64,000 nt of DNA, taken from contig JAACJM010000040.1 in assembly GCA_013368315.1 (NCBI GenBank), positions 186,001-250,000 on the forward strand. Reading direction: 5' to 3'. Below are positions 10,695-21,304 of the stretch, in pieces (within the stretch, counting starts at the first letter, position 1; each line of letters opens with the position of its first letter). The DNA is from Tetrapyrgos nigripes. Lineage: Eukaryota; Basidiomycota; Agaricomycetes; Agaricales; Campanellaceae. A model generated the notes under the pieces. It was given only the letters and a program-made list of their open reading frames with translations, was not told where the DNA came from and searched no databases. Position numbers and translations under genes: made by a program.

Positions 10695-12293
10695 GAAGGC
10701 GGCACCACACAAGGATCTGGCACAGACTATTCCCATTAACCACGTAGTCCTAAGGTCATCCGATCTCCCACTAATTCTCCATGGCAAAACAGCCTGTTCT
10801 AGGTGATATAGTTGCACTGGGGTCATGATCCCCTGAGGGGGTTCAACATGTACAAAGTTGAGATTTGGGGATGGAGCAGTATCTGCATGATCTTGAAGTT
10901 GTGAGGGATTGTTTTCTGCCTGGGATCTCATGATTTCTTCACTATGTAGAGCTTCCCAGTCCACTCCATAGACCTCCATTTCTGCCTGGGTGAGGTTAAG
11001 GTCATGTCCCTGGAATCTGTGCACAAACATATCAAACCCAAACATCAATCGACGACCTATTTGGCCCATCTCATATTTGGAGTTTGTGATTGTTCCAGCT
11101 CTTGGCAAAGAAACTGAGCTGTTCATTTATAAGGGGTAGGAAAAGATACTGTAGCAGCCAACAGTGGTTAATGTTATTGATATGCAGGCCATGGTGCATC
11201 TCCAAATCAGTAAAAAAGTCATGCCATGCTTGTCCAACCTGTACAGTGACATCAACCCATAGTCTTTCAATTTGGACATTGTGGACTGACCTAGAGTAGA
11301 CTTCTATCAGCAAATATTGCAAATGGAAAGAGGTACACACTCACTGACCCCAGATGTAGGATCCACGTCTCTGCCCATTATGATACTCCATCCAAGCTGC
11401 TACCTGCAGATTCTCTGTCCCATGGTCTCCACGTATTCTAGATGGAACCCCATATACTGCAGCAGCCTGGAAGAACAGATGAAGCACTGTGTCTACATAG
11501 TTATTGTTACTGGCACGAAATCCAGTCACTAGTCTGGAGTAGCTGTGGATGAAACCGTGGATGACAATCCCCCATTGAATCAGTCCTTATAAGTTTCTAG
11601 TAAGCAAAAGATTGAAGACACTGGGGATTCTGACTCACCATGCTGGCTGTCATGGTGCCAGAGAGCATTTGGCCCAGGTACTTGATAATTGTGACAGCAA
11701 ATTCAAATGTGAGAAAAGACCTGGTGAACTGGGTCAATTTGAATTAGAGATAGACAAATTCTTTCTCTTGGCACAATATGCCCCAACCTTCACAGCATTC
11801 CTTCAAGCATCGTGACTCCAGCATGACAAAAGTGAACTCTCAAGCCTATGACCAACTCATCAAGTTCATCATTGGATATCAATGATAGATAAGAGTGTGA
11901 TGAAGCAGAGGATGATGATGTGTCAGCGGCGTCAACAGGGACATGCTGCTGTGGGTTGAGAAGGTCATCATCCCCTGTGCTATTTTCTTCAGAACTTCCA
12001 TCATCTCCCTCAAGCTCTTCTGAAGGGAACTGTCCAGGTTAGGCAATTCCTAGTTCCACCAGCCTTCTTCTAACTGTACGCCAACTCACACCTAGAAACC
12101 TGGAAATTCTTGAAGTCAAACAGTGCTGATATGCAAATGCAAGGAAATTTGGATTAAGCTCTGTTTGAGGTCTCCCAGGTTGACCTGTTTGACTAGTACT
12201 GACAAGGGAAGGCCATCCGTGGTGGGAAATCTCTAAGCTGGAATGATATCTCTGGTGTATGTCATGTTGTATGTGTATAACATTCTGGAGCAA
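10695..12293 (-). pseudogene. Integrase-core transposon gene, decayed
   Basis: Read on the minus strand, 12240-12039 encodes a helix-turn-helix region (GRPQTELNPNFL...LGVSWRTVRRRLVELG). After an acidic stretch, 11580-11340 has HGFIHSYSRLVTGFRASNNN and VPSRIRGDHGTEN. After a short intron (about 40 nt) 11300-11071 has SVHNVQIERLWVDV...HHGLHIN, and then 11060-10695 has FGFDMFVHRFQGHDL. This is the integrase catalytic core gene of transposons common in mushroom genomes. The family normally has HGFIDGYSR; here the catalytic Asp is His. The second Asp (RGDHGTE) and the Glu (VQIERLW) remain. Reading frame breaks between blocks and the missing Asp make it non-functional. Confidence 0.7.
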
Positions 12294-14135
12294 TATTTAG
12301 TACTCCTCTTGGTCCAACATCTGGCCTCTATACTGTATTTGATGCAGTGGGTCTTAATATTTATCTCATCAAGAAATTTAGTGCTTACCGTTCGAACAAG
12401 AGACTCAAATTCTTCCAAGTCTACATCTAAATGAAGTAGCTGGAAAGTGTCTGTACCTGGATTTCCCAGAGCTTCATGGACGACATTGTTGAATTCAGCT
12501 GTGTAGGTTCAGAAAGAAAGGACCAAGTTTTCTGGGGATAGCTCTGAGTTTTCAACTGGTTGGTCCTGCTGGTTGGATCCCACTGCAGCTTCAGATGTAG
12601 ATTGCTGGATCAGATTTGATGGGATAGGTTCACCATTTGGACTGGCAAGGGCAGTCAATTTGGAAAAAAGAAGTAGGACTAGACAGAATAGCCCCAGAAC
12701 AGAGATTCAGCAGGGCATGGTTGCAAGTAGCACAGTGGAACGATCAAAAAGGTTATTTTGGTCTGTGTAGGTATGCATTATTAACTTTAACACTACCATG
12801 GCTGCTGGTCAGCAACAACCAACTTTTTCCAGTATGTGCTATGCTTCTTTCAGAGCTGTTCCTGATACTGATTATTTCCATTGATAGCTCTTTTTACTTT
12901 CAGCTCAGATGATGTTGACTTGATGAAATTTGAAAATGCACCATCTGGATGGTCAGTAGAGCTAACTGTGACTGTGACTGTGACTGCACCTGCAACTGGG
13001 AATATCAGCCCCTTGCACTTGCACCTCCTGGCAGATACGTTTCAAGTTCTCATTTACATTCAAATCTCACTGGAAGACCTTTGCTTTCTCACATTGCCAC
13101 ACTCCAGCACAATGGATATTTTTTGAGAGGTGCTGCTTATGGCAGAGTATCTTAATTGCACAGGTATCCCACCTTTTACACTAGCTGGAGATCCAGTTTC
13201 TTCATTGCCAAACTTGACTTTTGGATTGTCCATGTTGGTGTTTGTCAGCCAGTTTGGATGGGACTTGGGCACTTACAGGAAGAAAGCATGTTTGACATTA
13301 TGCATGTATAAGATTGCTCAGAAGAGTTGGCTGGGTGATCCACCAGGTAGGTCACTATTACAAACTGTTTGTTGCTAACAATCCTTTCAAGATGCTACTC
13401 ATACCAAATACTATCTTTATTGCCTCTGGCTGGCTCTGCACCAAATGTTCATTGAGGGTGCTCTTGTCGCCAATACCACTATGCCCCTAATATCCTCTAT
13501 TTGTTGGGGATTTTTATCTGAAGATCTGGATCTGCTGCAAAAATATATCATCTAGAAATATCTCAATTTGCCTTTCCATTCACTATACCACCTTAGCTTC
13601 TCCTTTAACTCGCTGTATACACAATCTCAACTACAACTAATGCATGTGACTATTCAACTTAGACTTCTGGTGAATATCTACTCTGAGACTGACTTTTCAA
13701 CCAGTTCTTCCAATCTTGAGAACAGCTTGATCTTGTCAAGAACAGGTTCAGATAGGGACTGGATACCTCTCAGGCCACCACACAGGAACCAAAGACGAAG
13801 CAATAAGGCAAATAGATGGTATAGATGAGTAAGCCAGTACTGGGCCAGAGTCTACATAGTACTGAGGACAATGCTGAGCAGTATGGATCAGAGGGACAGA
13901 AGTGGACAGACTGAGGAACTATCTACAAAGCCCTGGAGTATATATACAAAAGTGCGAAGGAGAACAAGATTAGATCAGCAGGTACTGATGGAAACAATCA
14001 AGGAATGATAATCAGGTATCTAAGTGATGTCAATATGTGTAACAGGTACAGATATGATCTGTCAATCAGAGAAATGATGCATCAAAGAAGATGGAAGCCA
14101 TAGGTACAAGGAACATGATCTAGAACCAAAGAAGC
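12294..14135. other. Transposon-derived DNA, no supported gene
   Basis: The first 150 bp may still belong to the 5' part of the integrase gene (an EEFESLV frame on the minus strand). Beyond that, short ORFs on both strands lack recognisable domains. A (CTGTGA)n-like patch lies at about 12965-12995. Confidence 0.35.
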
Positions 14136-14333
14136 GAAGAATGATGGAAGGGAGAAGAATGATGGAAGGGAGAAGAATGATGGAAGGGAGAAGAATGATG
14201 GAAGGGAGAAGAATGATGGAAGGGAGAAGAATGATGGAAGGGAGAAGAATGATGGAAGGGAGAAGAATGATGGAAGGGAGAAGAATGATGGAAGGGAGAA
14301 GAATGATGGAAGGGAGAAGAATGATGAAAGGAG
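14136..14333. repeat. 18-bp minisatellite, 11 tandem units
   Basis: The unit GAAGAATGATGGAAGGGA is repeated eleven times, the last copy being diverged. All complete copies look identical. Because 18 is divisible by three, every frame stays open on both strands, giving spurious repeat proteins (MMEGRR on plus, FHHSSP on minus). Confidence 0.95.
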
Positions 14334-14539
14334 AACAAAGAACAGGGTCTAGAAGCGAAGGCATGAAGGGATTCATGACAGATCTTCTCCAAGTGCGCTA
14401 TCTTCTTTCCCTTCTCCCTTTCCTTCCAATCCTCCTCAGTCATTGCCTCCAAGTCCTTTTCAGTCTTGTATCCATTCTCAACGTAGCAGAAGATCACCAG
14501 CACTGAATTGAGTGATAGACGCTCGCTCATCCCCTAAAA

Positions 14540-14930
14540 GTTGGAATTGTAAGCTGGATGAGTGTGCTTAACAAGGAAATCTTACCTGGAGCAATTGCAG
14601 TGTTGGAATGGGTGATGATAGTGGATGGTAGAAGGATGGTCAAGCCTGAAGGAAAGTCAATAACAAGCTTCAGCTCCCAAAGGACCACTTGCACACCTTG
14701 AGTGTGGTCAAAGTTTCCCACTGCAGTAATGGCATACCACCCATAACTGCAGTTCATGTGGTCCTGGTGCTTGAAGGTCTGTACCCATCTTCCAACATTC
14801 AAAGTCAGGGTAGAAAATGGAGAGGACAGGAAGTTGCACTGAAGTTGGCTCTTGAACTTGCAACATATGCAATTGAGTGTAGTTTCATACTGGTTGTGAA
14901 GTCTTAGAGCCCAAATCTTGAGTGCGCCTA
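14540..14930 (-). pseudogene. Fragment of a repeat-associated mushroom protein (GGHLVLWDLK family)
   Basis: Minus-strand frames read ...FECWKMGTDLQAPGPHEL, then YGWYAITAVGNFDHTQG, VVLWELKLVIDFPSG, ILLPSTIITHSNTAIAPG. I recognise this as a family very abundant in Agaricomycetes, often beside transposons, whose core is GNFDYxxGGHLVLWDLKLVIEFPPG...IPSAxxxHSNTPI. The GGH of the core is GVQ here. The C-terminal part is missing after the intron at about 14585, and the upstream frame is broken. It is probably a decayed copy. The function of the family is not established to my knowledge. Confidence 0.5.
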
Positions 14931-15135
14931 AGAGCTTTGAAGATTAGTTGTTTCAAACAATGAAGAAAAGCAAACACTTATAACTTTGAAAACCTGTCAT
15001 TCTCACCACTCCTCGGTCTTCCATCAAGCCTTGTACCAAGTCCTTAATGCCTTCTCAACATTTCAGTGCTAAAGGTTGACTAGAGCCCATCCCCATAAAC
15101 AAACCCTTACTTATAGGGTGGAATCCTTTTCCCCT

Positions 15136-15844
15136 TCAACCTTCAGCTGAGTCATTCTTCTTTTCCTGCTCTCCTTTCCCTGTCCTGGCCTTCTTCACCT
15201 TTGGTTGCTGCTTCAACTCTTCTAGCTCCTTGATCCTCTTCAGAACTATCATCATCTTGCCAAATGTTCCCTCAGCTGACTCCAGATATGATTTGTCATT
15301 GGGGCAACTGGCTAGAACAACAATAATCTCTCTGCTGCATGCTGCAATAGGTGTTTGGTTTCTAAAGACAATTAGTGCACAAATATGAGATACAATGAAA
15401 GCACTCACTTGCTGTTCCACTGTATTTGTCTAAAGCCATGGTCTTTCTCTAGCTCCTCTGCAGTGTATTCCCTCCATTGATCTTGCTTCCCAATTCTTCA
15501 ACTGTTCCTCGCCTCCTGAGATGTGCTCCTTTAGCTGCTTTGATATCCTTGAGCTTGAGATCTGTCTGGATGGCTTTGTTGGCCTGACCCAAAATATGTT
15601 GAAGGTACTCACTGGAAATGGGTGTGTCAGCTTGTGATCCTTCAGCAATCCTTGCATTGTTCTTCCTTTTGCTGTGTTGATTGGGCAGGATGGAGGTCGA
15701 AGAGGGAAGAGAAGTGGCAGAAGGTACGTGTTCTTGAGGTTCCTTGTATGTGGTCTGGAGATCTTCCTCAACTGTCATAGGAGGATTCTTAAACTCTGTG
15801 TCATGGATCAGTGACAGAAAGTCAATGTCTACCCATGTTGGCAC
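15136..15844 (-). pseudogene. Unrecognised coding remnant, acidic/basic low-complexity protein
   Basis: Two minus-strand frames, 15844-15449 (starts MPTWVDIDFLSLIHD) and 15420-15136 (ends in a lysine-rich KVKKARTGKGEQEKK segment), lie end to end with intron-like sequence between them. They are on the same strand as the remnants at 14540-14930 and 16270-17322 and may be exons of one gene. No domain is recognised. A predicted charged coiled region (IKELEELKQQ) sits near the C terminus. Confidence 0.3.
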
Positions 15845-16269
15845 AACCTCTTCTGCTTTATTGATGCCCTTCTGAAGAGGTCAGTATGAGATTGGTGTCG
15901 ACATGTTTCGACACTCACCTGAGGCTGCAGATAGTAATAGTGGGTCATGTAGATCAACAACAGCGCTAGAAACTGGAATAAAGCATGTTAGCACCCTTTA
16001 GCATGTTTTTGATGTATCCCAATGCACCTGAAAAGGTAGAGGAGGCAAAAGGAAGGGATATTTCAAATGTGTTCTTTGAGGCTGCTGGTGTTGTTGGACC
16101 CTGGAGGGATAGAATCCATTACCAACACCCGCAGCCTCAAGGACAGTGGTCCAGATATCCTACAGCAACAAAAGCAAAGCAAAGAACAGAACAAACACTC
16201 ACCTTGGGTTGTCTACTGTTATGAAGAGGGGGGAAAGCAGGAAACACATTTGACCAAATGGGCTCTCTT

Positions 16270-17322
16270 TAAGTACTTGGCAAGCCATCAGAACATTTGC
16301 GAAGATAGTTTATTCTAATTCTATTAATACCAAAGTAGGCGTCCACTAAAAAAAGGAACAGGATGAGCAAGCATACAAGTGTACATAAATGGATGTTAGC
16401 TTTCTTCAACTTATCCAATGACTCTTTCTTACTCTTCTCCAGCATTGCTAGTGCATTCTTCATGGCACGTATCTTCGAGACTCAGTCCTTTATGTTTTGC
16501 TTCCCCAGACTCACCTCTCCAGAGCCCATCATTGTAACATCAGCACCATCTTTCTCCAACCCAAATTGCTATTCCAAAATGCCTCTAAAAGATTCTCCTA
16601 AGCTTCAGTGTACCATCTTCCTTGGTGTTCCTTAAGTTGTTCTGGACTCTCTCATTGACTACTGTGTGTGCGTTCTGTACGAGAACAGCGATGATGAGCA
16701 TTCTGAGGAGGTATGAATGACGAGGAGAGAGGCTGAGGCCTTGAAGAGATAGAGAGCGACAAGCCATGTTTGGGATAAAGACGACAAAGGCTGGAAGGAG
16801 AAGAACCAGCAGGGGAAGTTGAAGCTAACACCAAGCCTAGGAGGTGAGATAGAGATAGAGTTTGCAATGTGTCATTAGAATTGAAGCAGTCTTGAAGCAG
16901 TTTTTGAATACTATCGGCTTGTGAAGCAATAATAGTAGGGACCTTGAAGATTTCAGAAAGAATGCAAATGAAAATTGAAGTAAGAGTGCACCTTCTGTTC
17001 CAAATCTTTGTCAGTTTCCATATCAGCACCAGCAGAGTCCAGGTCATTGAGATCTACACCTTGTTAGTTCCTGCAGTATACAAACTAAAAGGATGAAAAT
17101 ATACCTTGTGAAATGCATGCTTCTCATAAACCTTCTTGGGAGGTAGAAAAGCCAGTGAGTTATCTGTTTTAGCTTCGCTCTTAGGCTATAAAAGTATTGA
17201 GTATAGTCTAGAGGTGATACATAATGCCCTTACCTTCTTTCCCAACTTTGGCTTTGGAACGTCTTGTGGAAGGGCATCACAAATTTTATGGAGGGACATT
17301 GGAGGTGCTGAGGGTTTGGACA
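16270..17322 (-). pseudogene. Unrecognised multi-exon remnant with coiled-coil segment
   Basis: An ATG at 17322 opens MSKPSAPPMSLHKICDALP. A GTAAGG...TTATAG intron at about 17232-17185 and another at about 17103-17060 join it to VDLNDLDSAGADMETDKDLEQ. Downstream on the same strand are VPTIIASQADSIQKLLQDCF (about 16935) and AMLEKSKKESLDKLKKANIH (about 16430), the latter helical and probably coiled. I do not recognise the product. It lies upstream of the GGHLVLWDLK-type fragment on the same strand, so the two may be parts of one transposon-associated gene set. Confidence 0.3.
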
Positions 17323-17589
17323 TGGTGGTAGGTGAGGATCTATGATTGAGGATCTGGATGGAATGCTGATTCAGACCTCGGACCTTGTGAAAGCGCAAAA
17401 GGTGTGGTTCACAGAAGAGGTCTGTCAAAGCTACAAAGGAAGACATGTCAGTTTCAACAATAAAAGGAATAGAAGACATACCACAGAATGTCTGAGTGTG
17501 AAAATGCACCCTCCTACTCCTACTCTACCTCCTTTCAACAGATTCAGACTGGAAAAGTTGCGATATTGGATGTGAGAACGCATTTTGAC

Positions 17590-18482
17590 ACGTCGCATTC
17601 ATGATGGTAGGAGTTGGGAGTTTGTCCAGAGAAACTGGTGCTAGAAGTCAAAGACTTGGAGCACCTAGAATTTGCTGTTGTCGTAGCCCAATGGGAGATA
17701 GCAGGAAATAAGGTGAACAGAGCAACGAATAAGCTAGTTTTTCTGCTAGAAAGAACTCTCTAAAGAGAAATGAGTACTCAGTGGGATTCCGAGTACTCAA
17801 AGAGACCTACAACTAGTTAGATACTAGTTGTTAGGGTTTTGCCTGAGGGCTTGGCCCAAGAGGTGTGGGCAAAGGAAGTGAAATAGAAGGAAATGGAATA
17901 ACGGGAATGAGAAAACACGCCTCAGTTGCCAGTCGACGTGAACGGAAGTTGAGGCGTAACACATTTGACAAGAGAGTACTTTTGAAAGTGTATTACGAGG
18001 CCTGCAGTACACAAAATGGTACACAGGAGGAGAATCTAGGCAGAGAGTATAAATCAGTAGAGTACAGTTAAACAAAGGATGGGCAAGAAGGAATTTGGTA
18101 GGAGAAGAAATATGGAAGAGAATGTGAAGGCTTCCCTAAACCCCAAGACAACCTAATAATGGCCTCTAGAACTCCTCCTCCCAACATATTGTCCGAGGTC
18201 TTGCGTGTTTTTTTGCTTCACTTATCTCTATAATGTATTTCTCTGCTGAGTTTGCCTTCTAGGCTAAGGTTTTTGACTGAGCTTGATAGTCTCCATGTCC
18301 TTTTGCATTTGGTTGGGTTGCAGCCATCGGGTCTGAGTAAAGAGCCATGCATAATAAGAGTCATAGCAGTGAATGGGAGAGCAAAAAGAAGCAAAAAGAG
18401 AAGAATGAGGAGGGAGTGTGTCTGGGTGGACAAGACAAAGATGAGAAGGACGCGTTGCCAAAGCACTGCCCAAGTTAGGCTC
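17590..18482. other. Left flank of Gypsy-1, no supported gene
   Basis: Short ORFs only. The stretch ends at the TGTCACGAATCG start of the Gypsy-1 LTR. The 3' LTR is absent, so no target duplication can be compared. Confidence 0.4.
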
Positions 18483-18880
18483 TGTCACGAATCGCCGCTG
18501 TATTTACCTTCCTATTCATTTCTTAACTCCACGAACTACTATTCATTTCCCTCATATTCCCATCATCATCTTCCTTATCTATGGTTACCATCACTTGATC
18601 TGACATGTACATCTTTTATCTCCTCCGATTCCTATCTCCATGGACATTCTCACTTATTCATTTATTCTTTATTCACTTCTTTTACATATATACCAAGGGG
18701 CTTGTAACTAGTTCTTTAGTCTGTTCACTTCGTCTCCACTCCGCTCCTAGTACAGTGCAGTGTCGAGCATGGTCAACTACTCATTTGTCTCTCACCTTAT
18801 TATCTCTCTATATCTCTCTTGCCCCATTATAACTCGTCAATCTATCTTGTTCATTGTGTGACTTGGGTGGACAATTGCTA
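18483..18880 (+). repeat. Gypsy-1 5' LTR
   Basis: Starts TGTCACGAATCG and ends near GGGTGGACAATTGCTA (the exact 3' end could also be 18873). TATA-like TACATATATACC at 18685-18695 lies about 30 nt before AGTCTGTTCAC (18718-18728), the presumed transcript start. It is related to the Gypsy-2 and Gypsy-3 LTRs at the start, around the TATA/start site and at the GTGTGACTTGGGTGG tail. Confidence 0.85.
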
Positions 18881-18881
18881 A

Positions 18882-18892
18882 GTGAACAGACT
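18882..18892 (+). promoter_or_regulatory. Self-primer binding site of Gypsy-1
   Basis: GTGAACAGACT directly after the LTR is the exact reverse complement of AGTCTGTTCAC at 18718-18728 in the LTR. No tRNA-like TGG start is seen. This matches the Tf1/sushi mechanism, in which the 5' end of the element RNA folds back to prime minus-strand synthesis. Confidence 0.75.
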
Positions 18893-18975
18893 CTCTTACA
18901 CCCACCTCACAAACAGACCTCACAACCCACTGCAACGTCTCCATCCTACTGGATCTTCCTATTCCCATCTTTCCC

Positions 18976-19160
18976 CTACAGTGCCCCCAAGCCCATCATC
19001 TCTACCCTGTGTGAGGAGCCTCACAGGTTGGCTGGCGTGAACAAACTCAAGGAGTTGTTGCACGAAGTCATCCCCCGTCTACACAGTTTCGAGACATAAA
19101 ACCAGACTCGCCAATTCGAGTAGGGTGGTCGACTGACTCTGTAATTGAAATCCTAATCAT
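18976..19160 (+). ncRNA. Conserved 5' leader with hairpin (packaging/dimerisation candidate)
   Basis: About 180 nt between primer site and first ORF closely match the Gypsy-2 leader (42740-42925, minus strand). The core CCTGTGTGAGGAGCCTCACAGG (19006-19027) folds into a near-perfect stem. Conservation continues through GGCGTGAAC, CAAGGAG, CATCCCC and GTCTACACAGT blocks although the LTRs have diverged. The role as packaging or dimer signal is inferred. Confidence 0.55.
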
Positions 19161-20134
19161 ACACACTGGCTCTCAACTTCGAACCATTTCTTGACAACCT
19201 ACGAATTCGACCCCCACCCGAATACTGCTATAAAATCAAAGATTCAGACAGCTTCAAGGACTACTTGCAACGAGTCAAAAGCACAGTACAAAAACATGCC
19301 ATCGCACTCGATAACCACTGGATCAAACTAAACAAGAGAACGTGGGTCAAAGATGAAGTGACCATCTTTGAATACCTTTAAATAAAGATATCCCCTGAAA
19401 ATGCGTCCCCATGTTACGTGGCAGTCATAGACACTTGCTACTTTGTTTGACTTGGAAACGCTTCTATCCCTTGTTGGTTCAGTCACAACAACTACAGGGA
19501 CAGCGACATCCTAGAACACTGCCAAGAAGAACGCGAGAGGTATTACCAAACTTGAATCCCCAGAATAAACGACTACTATCGGCAAGGGTTCCATTGGGAG
19601 GACGTACCCATTGATCAGTGGGATCACCTGTTCTCAGAATCTGAAGACATCAACTAGTGTATGTCCAGAAGCAGAAACCCTAGAACCTGATCATGATCAC
19701 GCACCGCATCCCAAATCCCCAGTCGTACCTCCTCACCTCTCACCATCACTTGTATCCGTTGACCCCACGCATACCACCCCCAACGACAGAAAGACTATCA
19801 TGTTTCGGTCAACAACCAGTGGGACAGCTGTCTAAACAATCTGTGCCCAAACCGACTCTCTATACACAACCGAGTCCTCACTCGAACAGAACTAGGATAC
19901 GGTTTAGAACCCATACAATCATCTGGGCAGCACATCGCACCAGAACCCACTGCAGAGGCTCAACCCCCAATAAACAAACCAACTCCTGAACCAGAACTTC
20001 CACTTTCCCCTATTGAACCACGAACTCCCCTTAGAAGATCTCCATCCAATAGCACCCCCAGTGCAATCCAAGAACCCATATCTGTTCCCCCCCAACAGAT
20101 AATCGATCTTCAAAACATCCTTTCTAACCTCGAA
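19142..20134 (+). pseudogene. Gypsy-1 ORF ahead of gag (ORF0) and linker, decayed
   Basis: A frame beginning FEPFLDNLRIRPPPEY continues through DNHWIKLNKRTWVKDEV and then a proline-rich linker (EPEPTAEAQPPINKPTPEPELPLSPIEP). Its order and several residues correspond to ORF0 of Gypsy-2 (PPETPRDY..., RTDPW...RRWVWKLISGDV). It is interrupted by several stops (for example at 19381) and short frameshifts. Function unknown. Confidence 0.5.
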
Positions 20135-21304
20135 ATGTCTGAACACAACGAGCCCGCCTCAGCCACTGCCGCTGCAGGAGGAACAAACAGACCCCCCGCT
20201 GATACCCTCTCTGATGATGACCAGCTCCCAAACAAAACCACGAAGGAAAGAGGAGCGAAACCAGAAAAGTTTACAGGAGAATGAAACTTGGTGAAGGATT
20301 GGTTAGCTGAGTTCAACAACTACCTCCGACTTAACGAAGGAGTATACCCCACAGAAAACAAGAAGATAGCACTATTTCTCACACTCTTCACAGGAGAGAA
20401 AGCAGGGCGATGGGCTCACAATATGATGGCGAAAATCTATGAAGAAGATGATGATTTCAGTGATAGTGACGAGGAGTATTGGAGTACCAATGAAGACTCG
20501 TCACTAGGGTCAAAGAAGAAGAAGAAGAAGTGGATGTTGCGAGAAGTAAAACAACAATTTCTACATGACTTCAAGCCAACATCCTGAAAGACACAAGCAC
20601 AAGCAAAGATAGAGGTCATAAGGATGGAAGGAGCATTGGCAGATATAGATAAGTACAATTCTGAATTCGAGTTATACGCTAAAGATACTGGCTATAACAA
20701 TGAAGGTTTAATGAAGTACTATCAGAAAGGGCTCCCAAAAGGATTGGTAGACTGAATTTCCTACCTACCATCCCAACCCAGGAATCTTGAGACGCTACAA
20801 AAAGCCGCGGTCAGACAACATATGATTTGGGTAGAAAGGCAAACCGAGAAGGCTCTGTGGAGTAAACAATGAGGGGAAGGAGAGCGGCAGACCAAAGGAT
20901 CGCAGAATGCGGGAGGTAGTCGAACGAGAAGCATGGAAGTAAATGCCTTCCAAAACAATAACCCAGGTGCATCCCCAAAAATTAAATACCCGCCTAAGCT
21001 GACAAACGAGAAAAGAGAAAAAATGAAAAAAGAAGGACGATGCTTCGGCTGTCACGGACTAGGACATACTACATTTAACTGTCCTACATTTCCCAGGCCC
21101 ACCACGACCAACTCCAACAATACGACCTGGAAACCTTCAATCAAAACAACTACGACTGCAACCGAACCCTCGTCCCCCAGGACAAACATTACGATGAAGG
21201 AAATTGCAGAAGAATTTACCGCCACAGTCAGGGCGCTATCCGGGGAAGAAAAGGAGAAAGCAGCAGGATACCTGAAGGATCTCGTAACACAATCAGATTT
21301 TTGA
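20135..21304 (+). pseudogene. Gypsy-1 gag with CCHC zinc knuckle
   Basis: The ATG at 20135 (MSEHNEPASATAAAGG) opens a single frame to TGA 21302. It has the retrotransposon gag core (LAEFNNYLRLNEGVYPTE...LFLTLFTGEKAGRWA) and a zinc knuckle C-F-G-C-H-G-L-G-H-T-T-F-N-C near 21040. Stops at 20282, 20585, 20753 and 20870 are all TGA; the first corresponds to Arg in Gypsy-2. There are no frameshifts. The end GAT TTT TGA matches the gag ends of Gypsy-2 and Gypsy-3. Confidence 0.8.

Noticed and set aside
14136..14333. CRISPR-like array
   Set aside because: Units are contiguous with no spacers; it is a tandem minisatellite in a eukaryote.
14120..14530. Long ORFs on both strands (repeats of MMEGRR and FHHSSP)
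   Set aside because: They are products of the 18-bp minisatellite, whose unit length keeps all frames open.
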